A program made the position numbers and the translations under genes. Below the pieces are notes generated by a model, which saw nothing but the letters and a program-made list of their open reading frames with translations, was not told the DNA's origin and ran no database searches. Of a stretch of 64,000 nt of DNA, positions 29,342 to 39,645 are shown piece after piece (position 1 is the first letter of the stretch; the number at the start of each line of letters is the position of its first letter). Source of the stretch: Prosthecochloris marina (GTDB lineage: Bacteria > Bacteroidota > Chlorobiia > Chlorobiales > Chlorobiaceae). The stretch spans positions 1 to 64,000 of the forward strand of contig NZ_PDNZ01000001.1 of NCBI RefSeq assembly GCF_003182595.1. Direction: 5' to 3'.

Positions 29342-29965
29342 ATGGATATTGAGGGGGCAAGGGAGAGCAACTGGGAGTTTCGAGTTGAGCACAAGGATAT
29401 TTTTGTGTATTCCGCCAAAATAAGGGACTCTCATATCCTTGGTTTCAAGGGGGTGGTGGAATTTCCTGTATCGCTGAGGAGGCTCATAAGCCTTTTTCAT
29501 GATACCGGCAATTATATACGATGGGTTCATCAGCTTTCAAGTATAGAGGTGCTTGAAAAGGGAGAGAATCTCGAATATGTCATTTATCAGGCTATAAACA
29601 CGCCATGGCCCTTTCCGAAGCGGGAAATGGTCGTGCGCACCGGACTTGATACCGAAGGGGATAATGGCATAGCGGTAACGATGAAGTCCGATCCTGATTA
29701 TATACCTGTCAGATCCGGAAATTACAGAATCAGGGAAACCTATGGTCGTTGGGTTTTCGAGCCAAAGGAAGATGACGTCGTTCGGATAACGTTCATTATG
29801 TATGTTGATCCGGGTAATGATATACCCCCGCCAATGAGTAATACAGCAATGTTCGAGGTGCCGTTTTATACGTTGCAAGGTCTCAGAAATCTTGCTTGTG
29901 ACAGGGCTTATAATCCTCCATATCCTGAAGAGGTTGATGAGTATATCTCCATAGGGGAAGGCTGA
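29342..29965 (+). CDS. START-like (SRPBCC) lipid-binding domain protein, copy 2
   Basis: A 207-residue paralogue of the preceding protein with the same order of motifs: 'GNYIRWVHQLSSIEVLEKG', 'NTPWPFPKREMVVRTGL', 'YRIRETYGRWVFEP', 'MYVDPGNDIPPPMSNTAMFEVPFYTLQGLRNL'. Similarity is moderate, so the tandem duplication is old. It probably binds a lipid-like ligand in the cytoplasm; the ligand is unknown. Confidence 0.8.
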   Translation: MDIEGARESNWEFRVEHKDIFVYSAKIRDSHILGFKGVVEFPVSLRRLISLFHDTGNYIRWVHQLSSIEVLEKGENLEYVIYQAINTPWPFPKREMVVRTGLDTEGDNGIAVTMKSDPDYIPVRSGNYRIRETYGRWVFEPKEDDVVRITFIMYVDPGNDIPPPMSNTAMFEVPFYTLQGLRNLACDRAYNPPYPEEVDEYISIGEG

Positions 29966-30069
29966 GTGAGGAAAAGTAGCACGTTGTAGTAGTCTGCAGG
30001 GGTTTCAGTTTGCGGTTAACTGCCCAGTCCAAGAGTGCAAAGGACGGACAGGCGTTTTTTTTATGCAAT

Positions 30070-31047
30070 TCATGCCTTGAAATACTCGCGGCAGGCTTTG
30101 AGGAGTTTTTCCGGACTGACAGGAACCGCACCTACCTCCTGGCAAACTGTTCCAGCTGCAATGTTTGCAATCTCTGCGCTTGTCTCGATATCAAGTCCGG
30201 CAGCAAAGCTCAGGGAGAGGATGGCGATAACGGTATCACCGGCCCCCGATACATCAGCGACATCGAGTGACGAGGCAGGGATATGGGTAAAACGGTCGTT
30301 GCATATCGTTAAACCTTTTTCACTTCTGGTTACAACAAGATGCTGGCAACGCATTTTTGTCATCAGTTGTTTGCAGGCCTGCTCAATGTCATGGTCGGTA
30401 TTCTGCAACGTGATACTAAGGGAAGATGCGACTTCCGATAGATTGGGTTTGAAAACAGTGCTGCCGCTATAGTTGAAAAAACCCTTTAGTTTGGGATCTA
30501 CGAAGACCGGTACTGAACGTGAAGATGCTAACGTTATGATTTTGTTGATGAGTGAAGGGGTGAGCACTCCTTTGTTGTAATCCTGAAGTACTATGGCGTC
30601 GAGTGAATCAATGGATGCTTTGAAGTGCCGATCGATGAACTCTTCAGCGGCAGCAGTGGCCTCGTCACGGCTTTCGTAATCGACTCGGGCAATATGGTGG
30701 TTCTGGGAGAGAATCCTTGTCTTGCATGTTGTCGGCCTTTCGGGGTCATGAAAAAGATGTTCCGGGGATACCCCGTGGTTTTGCATTAACTTTTTCAAAG
30801 TTCTTGCATTGTCATCATTGCCGACTATGCCAAACAAAATGGTTTTTGCGCCCATTGCATGGATATTCACGGCAACGTTGGCAGCTCCTCCCAGTCTCAG
30901 CGTTTCGTGAGAAACATCAACGACGGGGACTGGATATTCGGGAGAAATTCTCGAGACATGACCGAAAATGTACCTATCGAGCATGATGTCTCCGACAACA
31001 GCTATCTTCTTTTTATTGAACGAATTAAATATTTTTTCGATATCCAT
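30070..31047 (-). CDS. rfaE1: D-glycero-beta-D-manno-heptose-7-phosphate kinase (RfaE domain I)
   Basis: A 325-residue PfkB-family sugar kinase: '[29 protein letters not shown]' and '[15 protein letters not shown]' are the diagnostic RfaE1/HldE N-terminal sequences, and '[15 protein letters not shown]' carries the catalytic Asp. It phosphorylates heptose 7-phosphate at C1 for lipopolysaccharide inner-core heptose. The adenylyltransferase half of HldE is absent, so a separate RfaE2 is expected elsewhere. No neighbour belongs to the pathway. Confidence 0.93.
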   Translation of the reverse strand: MDIEKIFNSFNKKKIAVVGDIMLDRYIFGHVSRISPEYPVPVVDVSHETLRLGGAANVAVNIHAMGAKTILFGIVGNDDNARTLKKLMQNHGVSPEHLFHDPERPTTCKTRILSQNHHIARVDYESRDEATAAAEEFIDRHFKASIDSLDAIVLQDYNKGVLTPSLINKIITLASSRSVPVFVDPKLKGFFNYSGSTVFKPNLSEVASSLSITLQNTDHDIEQACKQLMTKMRCQHLVVTRSEKGLTICNDRFTHIPASSLDVADVSGAGDTVIAILSLSFAAGLDIETSAEIANIAAGTVCQEVGAVPVSPEKLLKACREYFKA

Positions 31048-31193
31048 GGGATGCAGGGCGGGATGTTTGCGGCAATAAAGGTTTATTACGACTCCTTATG
31101 GTGTAGTGTCGATGCAAAGCTTTCACTGTAGGGAAATATATAAAAGCAGTCGGGATATAAAAGTATGAGGGCTTCGGGGGATGGTTATAAACT

Positions 31194-31221
31194 TTGAATT
31201 TTTACTTTTTTTTACTATAAT
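31194..31221 (+). promoter_or_regulatory. Putative promoter of the ffh-rplS operon
   Basis: TTGAAT (31194-31199) and a perfect TATAAT (31216-31221) are spaced 16 bases apart, 47 bases before the ffh ATG. This is the best sigma70-like promoter pattern in the window. It is assigned by pattern only. Confidence 0.45.
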
Positions 31222-31268
31222 TAAAGCTATCCATTTTTGGGTTGCAAAAGAGAAAAAAGTCATCTGCA

Positions 31269-32618
31269 ATGTTTGATAATTTAAGCGACAAGTTAGAGGC
31301 TACTTTTAAAAAGCTTGCCGGTCAGGCAACGATCAATGAAGTGAATATCGGCATAGCCATGCGCGATATCAAGCGGGCTTTGCTGAGCGCCGATGTAAAT
31401 TACAAGGTTGCCAAAAAATTTGTTGAAGAGGTTCGGGAAAAGGCTCTGGGCCAGGATGTTGTAAAAAGCGTTTCTCCTGCTCAGATGATCGTGAAAATAG
31501 TCAGCGACGAGTTGACCGAGATCATGGGAGGGGAAAACAAGCCTCTCGACCTGAATACGAAAAAACTTCCGGCCATTGTCATGGTTGCAGGTTTGCAGGG
31601 TTCTGGTAAAACCACTTTTTGTGCCAAGCTGGCAAAGCGCCTGAAGAAAAACGGCAAACATCCATTGCTTGTAGCTGCTGATGTGTATCGTCCTGCTGCT
31701 GTCGATCAACTTAAAACACTCGGAGAGCAGATCGATGTTCCGGTTTTTGCTTTGAGTGAGCAGGATGCATTGAAGACAGCACATCAAGGCGTTGATTCGG
31801 CAAGAAAGAACGGTAATGATGTCGTGATTGTCGATACCGCCGGGCGTTTGCAGGTTGACGAAGACATGATGGTCGAGGCTGAAGCACTCAAGGATCAGTT
31901 GAAACCGGAAGAATTGTTGTTCGTTGTCGATGCGATGATCGGGCAGGAAGCGGTCAATACTGCCAAAGTTTTCAATGATCGGCTCGATTTCGATGGTGTT
32001 GTGCTGACAAAGCTTGATGGTGATGCCAGAGGGGGATCGGCGCTTTCAATCAAACAGGTCGTCGACAAGCCGATCAAATTCATGAGTGTCGGTGAAAAAG
32101 TTGATGATCTGGATGTGTTTTATCCTGACCGTATGGCCCAGCGTATTCTTGGTATGGGTGATATTGTCAGTTTTGTAGAAAAGGCGCAGGAGACGCTAGA
32201 CCTTGAAAAAACGCGGAAAATGCAGTCGCGTCTCTTGAAAAATGAATTTGATCTCGATGACTTTTTTGATCAGCTTCAGCAGCTTAAAAAAATGGGATCC
32301 ATACAGGGCCTTGTTGAAATGGTCCCGGGGCTCAATAAAATGATTCCGAAACAGGACCTTGACGGTTTGGACTTCAAACCTATTGAAGCTATTATCTCTT
32401 CCATGACGAAGCAGGAGAGGGCGACACCTGAAATTATCAACGGCAGCCGTCGTCAGAGGATCGCAAATGGCAGCGGCACACGTGTTCAGGATGTCAATAT
32501 GCTGCTCAAGCAGTTCAAAGAGATGAAGAAGATGATGGGTTCCGTAACCAAGATGACAAATTCAGGCCGTAAGATATTGCCGCAGAACTTGCCACTCGAA
32601 AAGCTTTTAAAACGTTAA
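31269..32618 (+). CDS. ffh: Signal recognition particle protein Ffh
   Basis: A 449-residue GTPase that binds signal sequences and 4.5S RNA and delivers ribosomes to FtsY. The N domain is followed by the G domain with '[15 protein letters not shown]' (P-loop), '[11 protein letters not shown]', '[13 protein letters not shown]', '[13 protein letters not shown]', and then the Met-rich M domain ('[32 protein letters not shown]'). ATG at 31269 is chosen because the family starts MFDNLSDKL. First gene of the ffh-rpsP-rimM-trmD-rplS operon. Confidence 0.97.
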   Translation: MFDNLSDKLEATFKKLAGQATINEVNIGIAMRDIKRALLSADVNYKVAKKFVEEVREKALGQDVVKSVSPAQMIVKIVSDELTEIMGGENKPLDLNTKKLPAIVMVAGLQGSGKTTFCAKLAKRLKKNGKHPLLVAADVYRPAAVDQLKTLGEQIDVPVFALSEQDALKTAHQGVDSARKNGNDVVIVDTAGRLQVDEDMMVEAEALKDQLKPEELLFVVDAMIGQEAVNTAKVFNDRLDFDGVVLTKLDGDARGGSALSIKQVVDKPIKFMSVGEKVDDLDVFYPDRMAQRILGMGDIVSFVEKAQETLDLEKTRKMQSRLLKNEFDLDDFFDQLQQLKKMGSIQGLVEMVPGLNKMIPKQDLDGLDFKPIEAIISSMTKQERATPEIINGSRRQRIANGSGTRVQDVNMLLKQFKEMKKMMGSVTKMTNSGRKILPQNLPLEKLLKR

Positions 32619-32661
32619 CTTTTTGTTTCGTATACAATTATAACTTAAATCCATATTAGCA

Positions 32662-33078
32662 TTGGTTAAAATCAGACTTAGAAGAGCAGGAAGAAAGAAG
32701 TTGCCTTATTATCAGATCGTTGCTGCTGATGCACGTGCCCCGAGAGACGGTAAATTTCTTGAAGTGATCGGTAACTACCAGCCGACAGCGAAGCCTCATG
32801 CAATTACAATAGATAAGGAGCGAGCAGCTTATTGGCTTGGTGTTGGTGCTCAGCCGACAACAACCGTCCGCAGTCTGATTCGTGCAACCGGTTTGCTCCA
32901 TGAGTTGAATATGAAACGAAGAGGGCAGAGCGACGAAGAAATCGCTGCTGAAATGGAGAATTGGCAGGCTCGTGAAACTGAAAGGAAACAAAAAAGACTT
33001 GCTGTAAAGACCCGTCGCCGTCAAGCAAAGAAAACTGCGGAAGCAGAAGCGCAGGCACAGGCAACAGAAGGGGAATAA
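32662..33078 (+). CDS. rpsP: 30S ribosomal protein S16
   Basis: A 138-residue S16 ('[19 protein letters not shown]', '[18 protein letters not shown]') with the longer Lys/Arg/Ala-rich C-terminal tail found in Chlorobi. The start is a TTG at 32662: family similarity begins exactly there, no ATG or GTG occurs in frame before an upstream stop (32641-32643), and there is no clear Shine-Dalgarno. A poor start in a ribosomal protein gene suggests tuning or translational coupling within the operon. Confidence 0.96.
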   Translation: MVKIRLRRAGRKKLPYYQIVAADARAPRDGKFLEVIGNYQPTAKPHAITIDKERAAYWLGVGAQPTTTVRSLIRATGLLHELNMKRRGQSDEEIAAEMENWQARETERKQKRLAVKTRRRQAKKTAEAEAQAQATEGE

Positions 33079-33173
33079 TAAAAAACTCTTCTCAACGGCT
33101 TGAAGAACATTCTGAAAGCATCTTGAAAGATGAATATTGTTTTGGCAAAAATCATTTTTGAGGTGCTGACATA

Positions 33174-33680
33174 ATGAAAGAACTTTACCTTGTCGGCAAG
33201 ATTCTCAAGGCAAAAGGTTTGAAAGGTGAGATGAAGGTCTTGCCAATTACAGATTATCCTGAAAGTTTTCTTGACCGAAAGGTTTTTTATATAGGGAAAA
33301 ATGAGAGCGATGCGGTTCGTCAGGTTGTTCGTCAGGGAACATTGCGAAAAGGTTTCGCCTATCTTTTGTTCTTTGGTATCGATACGAGGGAGAAAGCTGA
33401 AGCGGTAGCCGGGGAAAAAGTCTATGTGTCTGTTGATGACTTGATTCCTCTTCCTCACGACAGGGCGTACCTGCATGAACTGAAGGGGTTGAAGGTACTC
33501 AACGAGTCTTTTGAAGAGGTTGGGGTTGTTCTCGATGTGCTGAAAATGCCGGCTCATGAGGTATATGAGGTTCAATGTGGTGAACAGGTTGTTCTTGTTC
33601 CGGCTGTCGAAGAGTTTGTTGAAGAGATTGTCATTGAAAAAGGATACATGGTGTTGAAACGGCTTGAAGAGTTTCTGTAG
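33174..33680 (+). CDS. rimM: 16S rRNA processing protein RimM
   Basis: A 168-residue assembly factor that helps mature the 30S head domain by binding S19. It has the typical N-terminal '[16 protein letters not shown]' and a PRC-barrel C-terminus ('[34 protein letters not shown]'). GAGGTG about nine bases before the ATG at 33174 is a fair ribosome-binding site. It lies between rpsP and trmD as in most bacteria. Confidence 0.95.
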   Translation: MKELYLVGKILKAKGLKGEMKVLPITDYPESFLDRKVFYIGKNESDAVRQVVRQGTLRKGFAYLLFFGIDTREKAEAVAGEKVYVSVDDLIPLPHDRAYLHELKGLKVLNESFEEVGVVLDVLKMPAHEVYEVQCGEQVVLVPAVEEFVEEIVIEKGYMVLKRLEEFL

Positions 33681-33765
33681 AGTCTCGAGCAGTTCCCGTG
33701 CAATTTGTTGAAAGCCTGGAAGAGCCGGAGCGAGCAGAGGTTCAATTCAGGAAAAGTCTCTTTAC

Positions 33766-34479
33766 ATGGTGTCATTGCGGATAGATGTCATTTCCGTTAT
33801 TCCCGGTTTTTTTGAGTCATCCCTTGAAAAAGGGTTGCTTGGTATAGCTCGAAAAAAGGAACATGTCCAGGTGTATGTTCATAATCTTCATGATTACGGG
33901 TTGGGAAAGTACAAGCAAGTCGATGATACTCCTTTTGGGGGTGGAGCTGGAATGGTAATCAGGCCCGAGCCGGTTTTTGCGTGTATTGAAGCGTTGATGA
34001 CTGAACGATCGTATGATGCTGTTATTTTCATGACTCCGGATGGAGACCGTATTGATCAGTCAACAGCTAACCGGCTTTCAAGACTGAAAAATCTGATTAT
34101 ATTGTGCGGTCATTACAAAGCCGTCGATGAAAGGATCAGGAAAAAGCTCGTTACCATGGAGATCTCGGTCGGTGATGTTGTTCTTTCGGGTGGGGAGATT
34201 CCGGCATTATTGTTGATGGATGCCGTTGCAAGGCTTATTCCTGGAGTTTTAGGGGACAGTGAGTCGGCCTTGACCGATTCTTTTCAGACGGGTATGCTCG
34301 ATTGCGAGTACTATACGAGGCCGGCAGAGTTCAGGGGGATGCGCGTTCCTGAAGTTCTCTTGTCCGGACATCACAAAAAAATTGAGGAATGGCGAAGTGA
34401 AAACGCTTTGAAACGAACGCAGGAAAGGCGACCGGATCTTCTCGACGGTGACAGTATTGAAGAGTTAAGGAAAAAATAA
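33766..34479 (+). CDS. trmD: tRNA (guanine-37-N1)-methyltransferase TrmD
   Basis: A 237-residue SPOUT methyltransferase that makes m1G37 in tRNAs, preventing frameshifting. Motifs: '[14 protein letters not shown]', '[21 protein letters not shown]', '[15 protein letters not shown]', '[32 protein letters not shown]' and '[15 protein letters not shown]'. Complete and of normal length; in the conserved operon between rimM and rplS. Confidence 0.97.
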   Translation: MVSLRIDVISVIPGFFESSLEKGLLGIARKKEHVQVYVHNLHDYGLGKYKQVDDTPFGGGAGMVIRPEPVFACIEALMTERSYDAVIFMTPDGDRIDQSTANRLSRLKNLIILCGHYKAVDERIRKKLVTMEISVGDVVLSGGEIPALLLMDAVARLIPGVLGDSESALTDSFQTGMLDCEYYTRPAEFRGMRVPEVLLSGHHKKIEEWRSENALKRTQERRPDLLDGDSIEELRKK

Positions 34480-34495
34480 CGTTAATATATTTATC

Positions 34496-34855
34496 ATGGA
34501 TCAGTTAATTCAGTTGGTTGAAACAGCACAGCAGAGAAACGACCTGCCGGAGATTCATCCGGGAGATACAGTGAGAATGCAGCTAAAGGTTATTGAGGGT
34601 GAAAAAGAGCGTTTGCAGGCTTTTGAAGGCGTTGTGATCAGTGAAAGAGGGGCTGGAGCATCCAAAACCGTCACTGTTCGTAAGATTTCCAGCGGTATAG
34701 GTGTTGAGCGCATTATTCCTTTGAATTCACCGAATATCGAGAGCATCAAGGTATTGAAAAACGGCAAAACGCGTCGCGCAAAACTGTTCTACCTCAGAAA
34801 ACGTACCGGTAAGGCTGCTCTGAAAGTCAAAGAACGCAAAATGGTTACATCATAG
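34496..34855 (+). CDS. rplS: 50S ribosomal protein L19
   Basis: A 119-residue L19, at the 30S-50S interface. '[28 protein letters not shown]', '[22 protein letters not shown]' and '[20 protein letters not shown]' are diagnostic. Last gene of the operon, followed by a terminator hairpin at 34916-34943. Confidence 0.97.
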   Translation: MDQLIQLVETAQQRNDLPEIHPGDTVRMQLKVIEGEKERLQAFEGVVISERGAGASKTVTVRKISSGIGVERIIPLNSPNIESIKVLKNGKTRRAKLFYLRKRTGKAALKVKERKMVTS

Positions 34856-34915
34856 ATCGCTTTTCAGTTGGTAGACCCTTTCTTGTTGCCGGACATCGGT
34901 AATTTTATTAGTATG

Positions 34916-34943
34916 AAAAGGCCTGACGTTTGTCGGGCTTTTC
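34916..34943 (+). terminator. Rho-independent terminator after rplS
   Basis: A GC-containing stem (AAAAGGCCTGAC with GTCGGGCTTTTC, one mismatch) with a short GTTT-type loop, followed by T-rich sequence. It ends the ffh-rpsP-rimM-trmD-rplS operon. Confidence 0.65.
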
Positions 34944-35000
34944 ATGTTTATCAAGGTTGGTGGGGCAGTGCTTTTTTTAATTTTGCCTTCTTTCTGCTCT

Positions 35001-35843
35001 ATGCTTTCAGTCGGTGATTATACATTGCAGACACTCAATGTGCAGGAGTTCAGCCTTGACGGCGGTTCTGTTTTTGGCGTAGTCCCAAGAGTGCTTTGGG
35101 AGAAAGTCATTCCCCCTGACCATCTCAACCGGGTACGATTGTCGATGCGGATTTTGCTGATCAGAGGGAAGGGTAGGAACATCCTCGTCGATGCGGCGAT
35201 GGGGACGGCCTGGAGTAGCAAGATGAGGTCCATTTACGATCTTTCCGAATGGCGTCTCGATGAAGAGCTGCAAAAGGCCGGTTTGAACCGAGAAAAGATC
35301 ACAGACGTTATTTTCACACACTTGCATTTCGACCATGTAGGGGGGGCTTTCGAAGAGAAGGACGGAGAGCTTGCAGCGGTTTTCCCCAACGCCCGTTACT
35401 ACGTTCAAAAGGAAAATTATGAAACAGCATTTCATCCGAACATGAAGGAGAAACCCAGCTACCCCTCTTCGTTTATAAGGGCATTGGGGCAGTCGGGATC
35501 AATGGAACTTGTTGATGGAATCGTTCAGTTGTCACCCGGAATAGAAATGGTGCCCATGGGCCATGGGCACACAGCAGGACATCAGCTGGTGAAAATCAGC
35601 GGAGAGGAAAAAACCGTTGTTCATGGTGGTGATTTGATTCCTTCGTCCGCACACCTGGGTGTGATACGGGGACTTGCTTATGATATTGCCCCTCTCGAGG
35701 TAATCCGTGAAAAAATTGCCTTGCTGGACAACCTGATTTCTGGCAACTGGATATTATACTTTGCTCATGATCCGTTTATTACAGCCGCTACACTTCGCGA
35801 AGGCGAGAAACATGTTGTTGTCGATAGAGAAGTAGCGGTGTAA
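35001..35843 (+). CDS. MBL-fold metallo-hydrolase
   Basis: A 280-residue metallo-beta-lactamase fold protein with the metal-binding 'THLHFDHVGG', later 'GHGHTAGHQL' and 'HGGDLIPSSAH', and an N-terminus 'GDYTLQTLNVQEFSLDGGSVFGVVP' shared with lactonase-like and uncharacterised MBL hydrolases. ATG at 35001 is favoured since family similarity starts there; the in-frame ATG at 34944 would add a hydrophobic stretch and lies in the tail of the rplS terminator. The substrate is not predictable. Confidence 0.82.
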   Translation: MLSVGDYTLQTLNVQEFSLDGGSVFGVVPRVLWEKVIPPDHLNRVRLSMRILLIRGKGRNILVDAAMGTAWSSKMRSIYDLSEWRLDEELQKAGLNREKITDVIFTHLHFDHVGGAFEEKDGELAAVFPNARYYVQKENYETAFHPNMKEKPSYPSSFIRALGQSGSMELVDGIVQLSPGIEMVPMGHGHTAGHQLVKISGEEKTVVHGGDLIPSSAHLGVIRGLAYDIAPLEVIREKIALLDNLISGNWILYFAHDPFITAATLREGEKHVVVDREVAV

Positions 35844-35879
35844 AGGCATCAGCTTATTTGTTGAAAAAGGAGATGGTTC

Positions 35880-36695
35880 GTGGAGCTCGAGCAGGAAAAA
35901 ATAGGCGGTTTGCAGGAAAAAGTTTTTTCTTTTTACAAAAGCAATAAAAGAACGTTCCCCTGGCGTGAGACAACTGACCGTTATGCTGTTCTTGTCAGTG
36001 AGGTTATGCTTCAGCAGACCCAAGCGGAGCGGGTTGTTGAGAAATATCTTACATGGCTTGAACGTTTTCCCGATATCCCTTCCTTGGCTGGAGCATCGCT
36101 GAAAGAGGTATTGTCTTACTGGAGTGGACTTGGCTACAATGCAAGGGGGCAGCGTCTGCATCGTTGTGCAAAGGTTATCGTCAGTCAATATGCCGGTGTT
36201 GTACCATCGGAACCCGAAAAGCTGATCGACCTTCCAGGAATAGGGATTTACACCTCTCGGTCCATTCCGATTTTTGCTGATAACCTCGATATTGCAACTG
36301 TCGATACCAACATACGAAGGATATTGATCCATGAGCTTGGATTGTCTGAATCTTCAGGGGCGGCTGAGTTTCTCTCGGTTGCTGAAGCAGTTTTGCCACA
36401 AGGGAGAAGCCGTGACTGGCATAATGCACTTATGGACTACGGGGCGCTCTATCTGACAGGGAAAAAAACAGGGATACGGCCGTTAACCAGGCAATCGAAA
36501 TTCAAGGGATCGACACGCTGGTACAGGGGAAGAATTGTCAAGGACCTTGTCGGGGTTAAAGCAATGCAGCTGGAGGAGTTGATCGAACGGTACGGTAAAA
36601 AGGTTGTCGGTGTTCTCGAACAGCTCGAAGCGGAAGGTCTTGTCGAGCGTTCTTTAGTCGGGGAGTCAGGTGCTTGTTACAGAATTCCGGAATGA
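35880..36695 (+). CDS. MutY-like HhH-GPD DNA glycosylase lacking the FeS cluster
   Basis: A 271-residue base-excision glycosylase. The N-terminal part is MutY-like: '[25 protein letters not shown]' with the catalytic-type Glu41, helix-hairpin-helix '[15 protein letters not shown]', and the Asp in '[11 protein letters not shown]'. Where MutY carries four FeS cysteines, this protein has '[28 protein letters not shown]', with no such Cys. A winged-helix-like tail ('[15 protein letters not shown]') replaces the MutY 8-oxoG domain. The GTG start has AAGGAG eight bases upstream. It may excise A opposite 8-oxoG or another mispaired base. Confidence 0.85.
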   Translation: MELEQEKIGGLQEKVFSFYKSNKRTFPWRETTDRYAVLVSEVMLQQTQAERVVEKYLTWLERFPDIPSLAGASLKEVLSYWSGLGYNARGQRLHRCAKVIVSQYAGVVPSEPEKLIDLPGIGIYTSRSIPIFADNLDIATVDTNIRRILIHELGLSESSGAAEFLSVAEAVLPQGRSRDWHNALMDYGALYLTGKKTGIRPLTRQSKFKGSTRWYRGRIVKDLVGVKAMQLEELIERYGKKVVGVLEQLEAEGLVERSLVGESGACYRIPE

Positions 36696-36733
36696 TGTGA
36701 GTCAGCTTTCAAAAGCTTTTGAGCGATTGGGCC

Positions 36734-37483
36734 ATGGTGAGCAGCTTCATCGTTTATCTTGATTTCAGTCCGAATTTGAGGTTTTTCCTCAAAGAAGGAA
36801 AAAACGGGAAAACAATACGCAAACGCTTGCGTCATGCCACGACCGTGAAAGATGTCGTCGAATCATGCGGCGTTCCTCATACGGAGATTGGTCTGATACT
36901 GGTGAACGGCAGAGCGGTTGATTTCAATTATCATATGTTTCCGGAAGACAGGGTGACTGTTGGCGATGTCGATCCGGAAGCGGCTGAAGGTTTCGGATTG
37001 CAGCCGATGCCTGGCAAACGTGCGGCGTTTATCGCTGATGAGCATCTTTCCAAACTGGTACGGAGACTCAGGGTGCTCGGCATTGATACGCTTCTTTTTT
37101 CAGGGGGCCAGGATCAGGAGCTGCTTTTTGCGATGCAGCGTTTCGACCGTATTTTGCTGACAAGGGACAGGCGTCTGCTCATGCATCGTATTGTTCGTTC
37201 GGGTTACTGTATTCGTTCTGACAATGCTGTTCAACAGGTGTATGAAGTTATCGGGCGGTTTGCCTTGGCGGGGAGCATTAATCCATTTTCCAGATGTCCT
37301 TCTTGCAACGGCTTGCTTGAAAAAGTGGACAAACAGCTGCTTATGAATCAGCTCGAGCCAAAAACACAACGTTATTACTGTGATTTTCTTCGCTGTGTTT
37401 CATGCAGGAAAATATACTGGCATGGTTCTCATGCCGAAAAACTGGGAGCCTTTGTTGCTGATGTTGTAAAAAGGTTTGGCTAA
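36734..37483 (+). CDS. Mut7-C family protein: ubiquitin-like fold plus PIN-like RNase domain
   Basis: A 249-residue protein. The first about 95 residues are a beta-grasp 'Mut7-C ubiquitin' domain ('[14 protein letters not shown]', '[22 protein letters not shown]'). The rest is the Mut7-C RNase domain ('[24 protein letters not shown]', '[10 protein letters not shown]') with a four-Cys zinc ribbon (CPSC and CVSC). Function is unproven; the domain is predicted to be a PIN-like nuclease. ATG at 36734 is chosen over a TTG at 36719. Its stop overlaps that of the convergent acyl-CoA synthetase. Confidence 0.82.
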   Translation: MVSSFIVYLDFSPNLRFFLKEGKNGKTIRKRLRHATTVKDVVESCGVPHTEIGLILVNGRAVDFNYHMFPEDRVTVGDVDPEAAEGFGLQPMPGKRAAFIADEHLSKLVRRLRVLGIDTLLFSGGQDQELLFAMQRFDRILLTRDRRLLMHRIVRSGYCIRSDNAVQQVYEVIGRFALAGSINPFSRCPSCNGLLEKVDKQLLMNQLEPKTQRYYCDFLRCVSCRKIYWHGSHAEKLGAFVADVVKRFG

Positions 37484-39309
37484 TCGGAGTTATAGAGGGT
37501 ATTCATCGTACTGTACAGAGAATCGATCTCTTTCTGGAAGGTCTTGTTTATTGATTTCCGTTTCAGTTTCAGTGTTGGAGTCATATAGCCATTTTCAATG
37601 GTGAAAGGATCCTGCATTAACAGGAATTTTCTTACCTTTTCGTGGGCTGCAAGCTGTCTTGAGATGTTTCGGAGAAGAGATTCGTAAATTTGACGGACCT
37701 GTTTGAGCTCGACAAGATCATTCTTTGTTGTCCAGTTCAATTGTCTTTCTTCAGCAAACGATTCCAGTTCGGAAAAATTGGGAACGATCAGGGCGATAAG
37801 GAACGGTTTTTTTTCTCCGGCCACCATGACTTGGTCAACATAGTTGTTTTCGGCAATCAACTGCTCGATAGGGAGTGGTGCAATGTTCTTGCCCCCGGAG
37901 GTTACGATGATATGTTTCTTGCGGTCGGTTATTTTCAAGTATCCGTCTTCATCGAGTTCACCTATATCACCAGTGTGGAACCAGCCGTCATAAATGACTT
38001 CTTTGGTTGCTTCCTCGTCGTTCCAATAACCTTTCATAATGTTCGGTCCCTTGAAGAGTATTTCTCCGTCGGTGCCGATTGCAATGTCTACATTGTCGAC
38101 TGCCGGTCCCACCGTGCCGAATTTTACCTTTTCAGGACGGTTTACATTGGTTACGGGTGAAGTTTCTGTCAATCCGTACCCTTCAAGAATGACAATGCCG
38201 AGAGCCTGAAAGAATTCACCGACTTTTATTGGTAGAGCGGCTCCGCCTGAAACAAAGTAACGCAGATGCCCTCCAAATTTTTCCTTGATCTTGGTGTAAA
38301 CAAGTTTGTTTGCAAGGCTGTGTTGCACGGAAAGCAGTGTCCCGGGTTTGCTGGTTCGGTCCTGCTTGTGGTATGTTATTCCGGTATCGAAGGCCCATTT
38401 GAATATTTTTTGTTTGACAGGGCTTTGATTTTCTATTTGTTTCAAAATATTGGCCTTGATCCGGTCGAAGAGCCGTGGGACCGTAAAAATAATCGTGGGT
38501 TTTGCTTCTGCAATGTTCAACGAGACGGTTTCAATACTTTCGGCGAGATAAATTTGGGCACCGCATGCAAAAAGCAGATAGTAGCCACCGGTTCTTTCAT
38601 AAGAATGGGAGAGTGGAAGAAAAGAAAGACTCCGATCAGACTCGTCGAGTCGAATAATGGAAGAACAGGACTTGACATTTTCACAGATATTCCCATGGGT
38701 CAGCATAACACCTTTTGGAAGGCCTGTTGTTCCTGAGGTATAAATGATCGTTGCTATATCATCCGGCTTAAGCATTGTATAGCTTACGTAGTCCGGTGTG
38801 CTGTCAAGGATGGCATGACCGGTTTTTTTCGCTTCAGAAAGTTCCGTAACGCTATCGACCTTTTCGTCAAGCCGGTTCATGACGATAATAAATTCGAGAT
38901 CAGGAAGGTTTTGCCAGATAGAAAGGACTTTTCCAAGCTGAAGCATGTTGGAGACAATTATAGCCTTGGAGCCGGAGTCCTTGAGAATGTATTCTATCTG
39001 ATTGGGGGGAAGAGAAGGATAAAGAGGGACATCGGCCGCCCCGATGCCAAGGATCGCCATGTCTGCAAGATACCAGCCAGGACGATTTTCCGATAGAATG
39101 GCGACACGATCTTTTGCTTCTATACCCTTATGTTTCAAAAACGCGGCAAGTGCAGAAACGTCTTCACTGAAGGAGTCATAAGAGATCGGTTCATAGGTAT
39201 CGTTTACCTTTCTGGCGATGGGGAATTTTTTCTTTTGTCCTTTGTAATGGCGGAAAACCTGTGTGAAAAGTTCTGGGAGTGTCTGGAAATCAGGATAAAT
39301 GAGACCCAT
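37480..39309 (-). CDS. Long-chain acyl-CoA synthetase (AMP-forming)
   Basis: A 609-residue ANL-superfamily ligase. It has the AMP-binding '[20 protein letters not shown]', '[10 protein letters not shown]', '[37 protein letters not shown]' and the C-terminal lysine region. Such enzymes activate long-chain fatty acids to acyl-CoA through acyl-AMP at the inner membrane face. The length and '[18 protein letters not shown]' match FadD15-like enzymes. It is a single gene, with a 336-base upstream region. Confidence 0.92.
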   Translation of the reverse strand: MGLIYPDFQTLPELFTQVFRHYKGQKKKFPIARKVNDTYEPISYDSFSEDVSALAAFLKHKGIEAKDRVAILSENRPGWYLADMAILGIGAADVPLYPSLPPNQIEYILKDSGSKAIIVSNMLQLGKVLSIWQNLPDLEFIIVMNRLDEKVDSVTELSEAKKTGHAILDSTPDYVSYTMLKPDDIATIIYTSGTTGLPKGVMLTHGNICENVKSCSSIIRLDESDRSLSFLPLSHSYERTGGYYLLFACGAQIYLAESIETVSLNIAEAKPTIIFTVPRLFDRIKANILKQIENQSPVKQKIFKWAFDTGITYHKQDRTSKPGTLLSVQHSLANKLVYTKIKEKFGGHLRYFVSGGAALPIKVGEFFQALGIVILEGYGLTETSPVTNVNRPEKVKFGTVGPAVDNVDIAIGTDGEILFKGPNIMKGYWNDEEATKEVIYDGWFHTGDIGELDEDGYLKITDRKKHIIVTSGGKNIAPLPIEQLIAENNYVDQVMVAGEKKPFLIALIVPNFSELESFAEERQLNWTTKNDLVELKQVRQIYESLLRNISRQLAAHEKVRKFLLMQDPFTIENGYMTPTLKLKRKSINKTFQKEIDSLYSTMNTLYNSD

Positions 39310-39645
39310 AAAGTAACCTGGTTTTGATATGTCGAGTTTACTGCTTCAGCGTGACCAACCGCATTTCCCGAAAAAACGGGACATCAGGCGGGGAAAACCA
39401 GGTGCGGTAGAGTGCCACTAAGGTGGACAAGCTATGTGCCCGAAAAAATATTTAACATTAGTTTATAACCTTTGCAAATTGCAAACTTCGATTTGTGATT
39501 TTCCTTACATTTTTTCCGTGCAACGTGCTTCGGGCCTTAAGATGTCTGACGGAAAAGAGGCTGGTGTCTGTCTCGTGTCTGTAAATGCGGTGGCATGACA
39601 ATAGATATTTCTCTACTTTTTCATTAGATATGGTGAGATTCTCAG
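39310..39645. other. Intergenic region with a GC-richer, hairpin-prone patch
   Basis: 336 bases between divergent genes. A patch at about 39356-39440 is GC-richer than its surroundings and contains two small hairpins: TCCCG (39366-39370) with CGGGA (39377-39381), and CCAC/GTGG at 39415-39426. It matches no riboswitch or small-RNA consensus that I know. The remainder is AT-rich promoter-like sequence. Confidence 0.4.

Noticed and set aside
31048..31268. Signal recognition particle RNA gene next to ffh
   Set aside because: The conserved GGAAGGAAGCAGC-like core was not found here. Only a promoter-like pair is visible.
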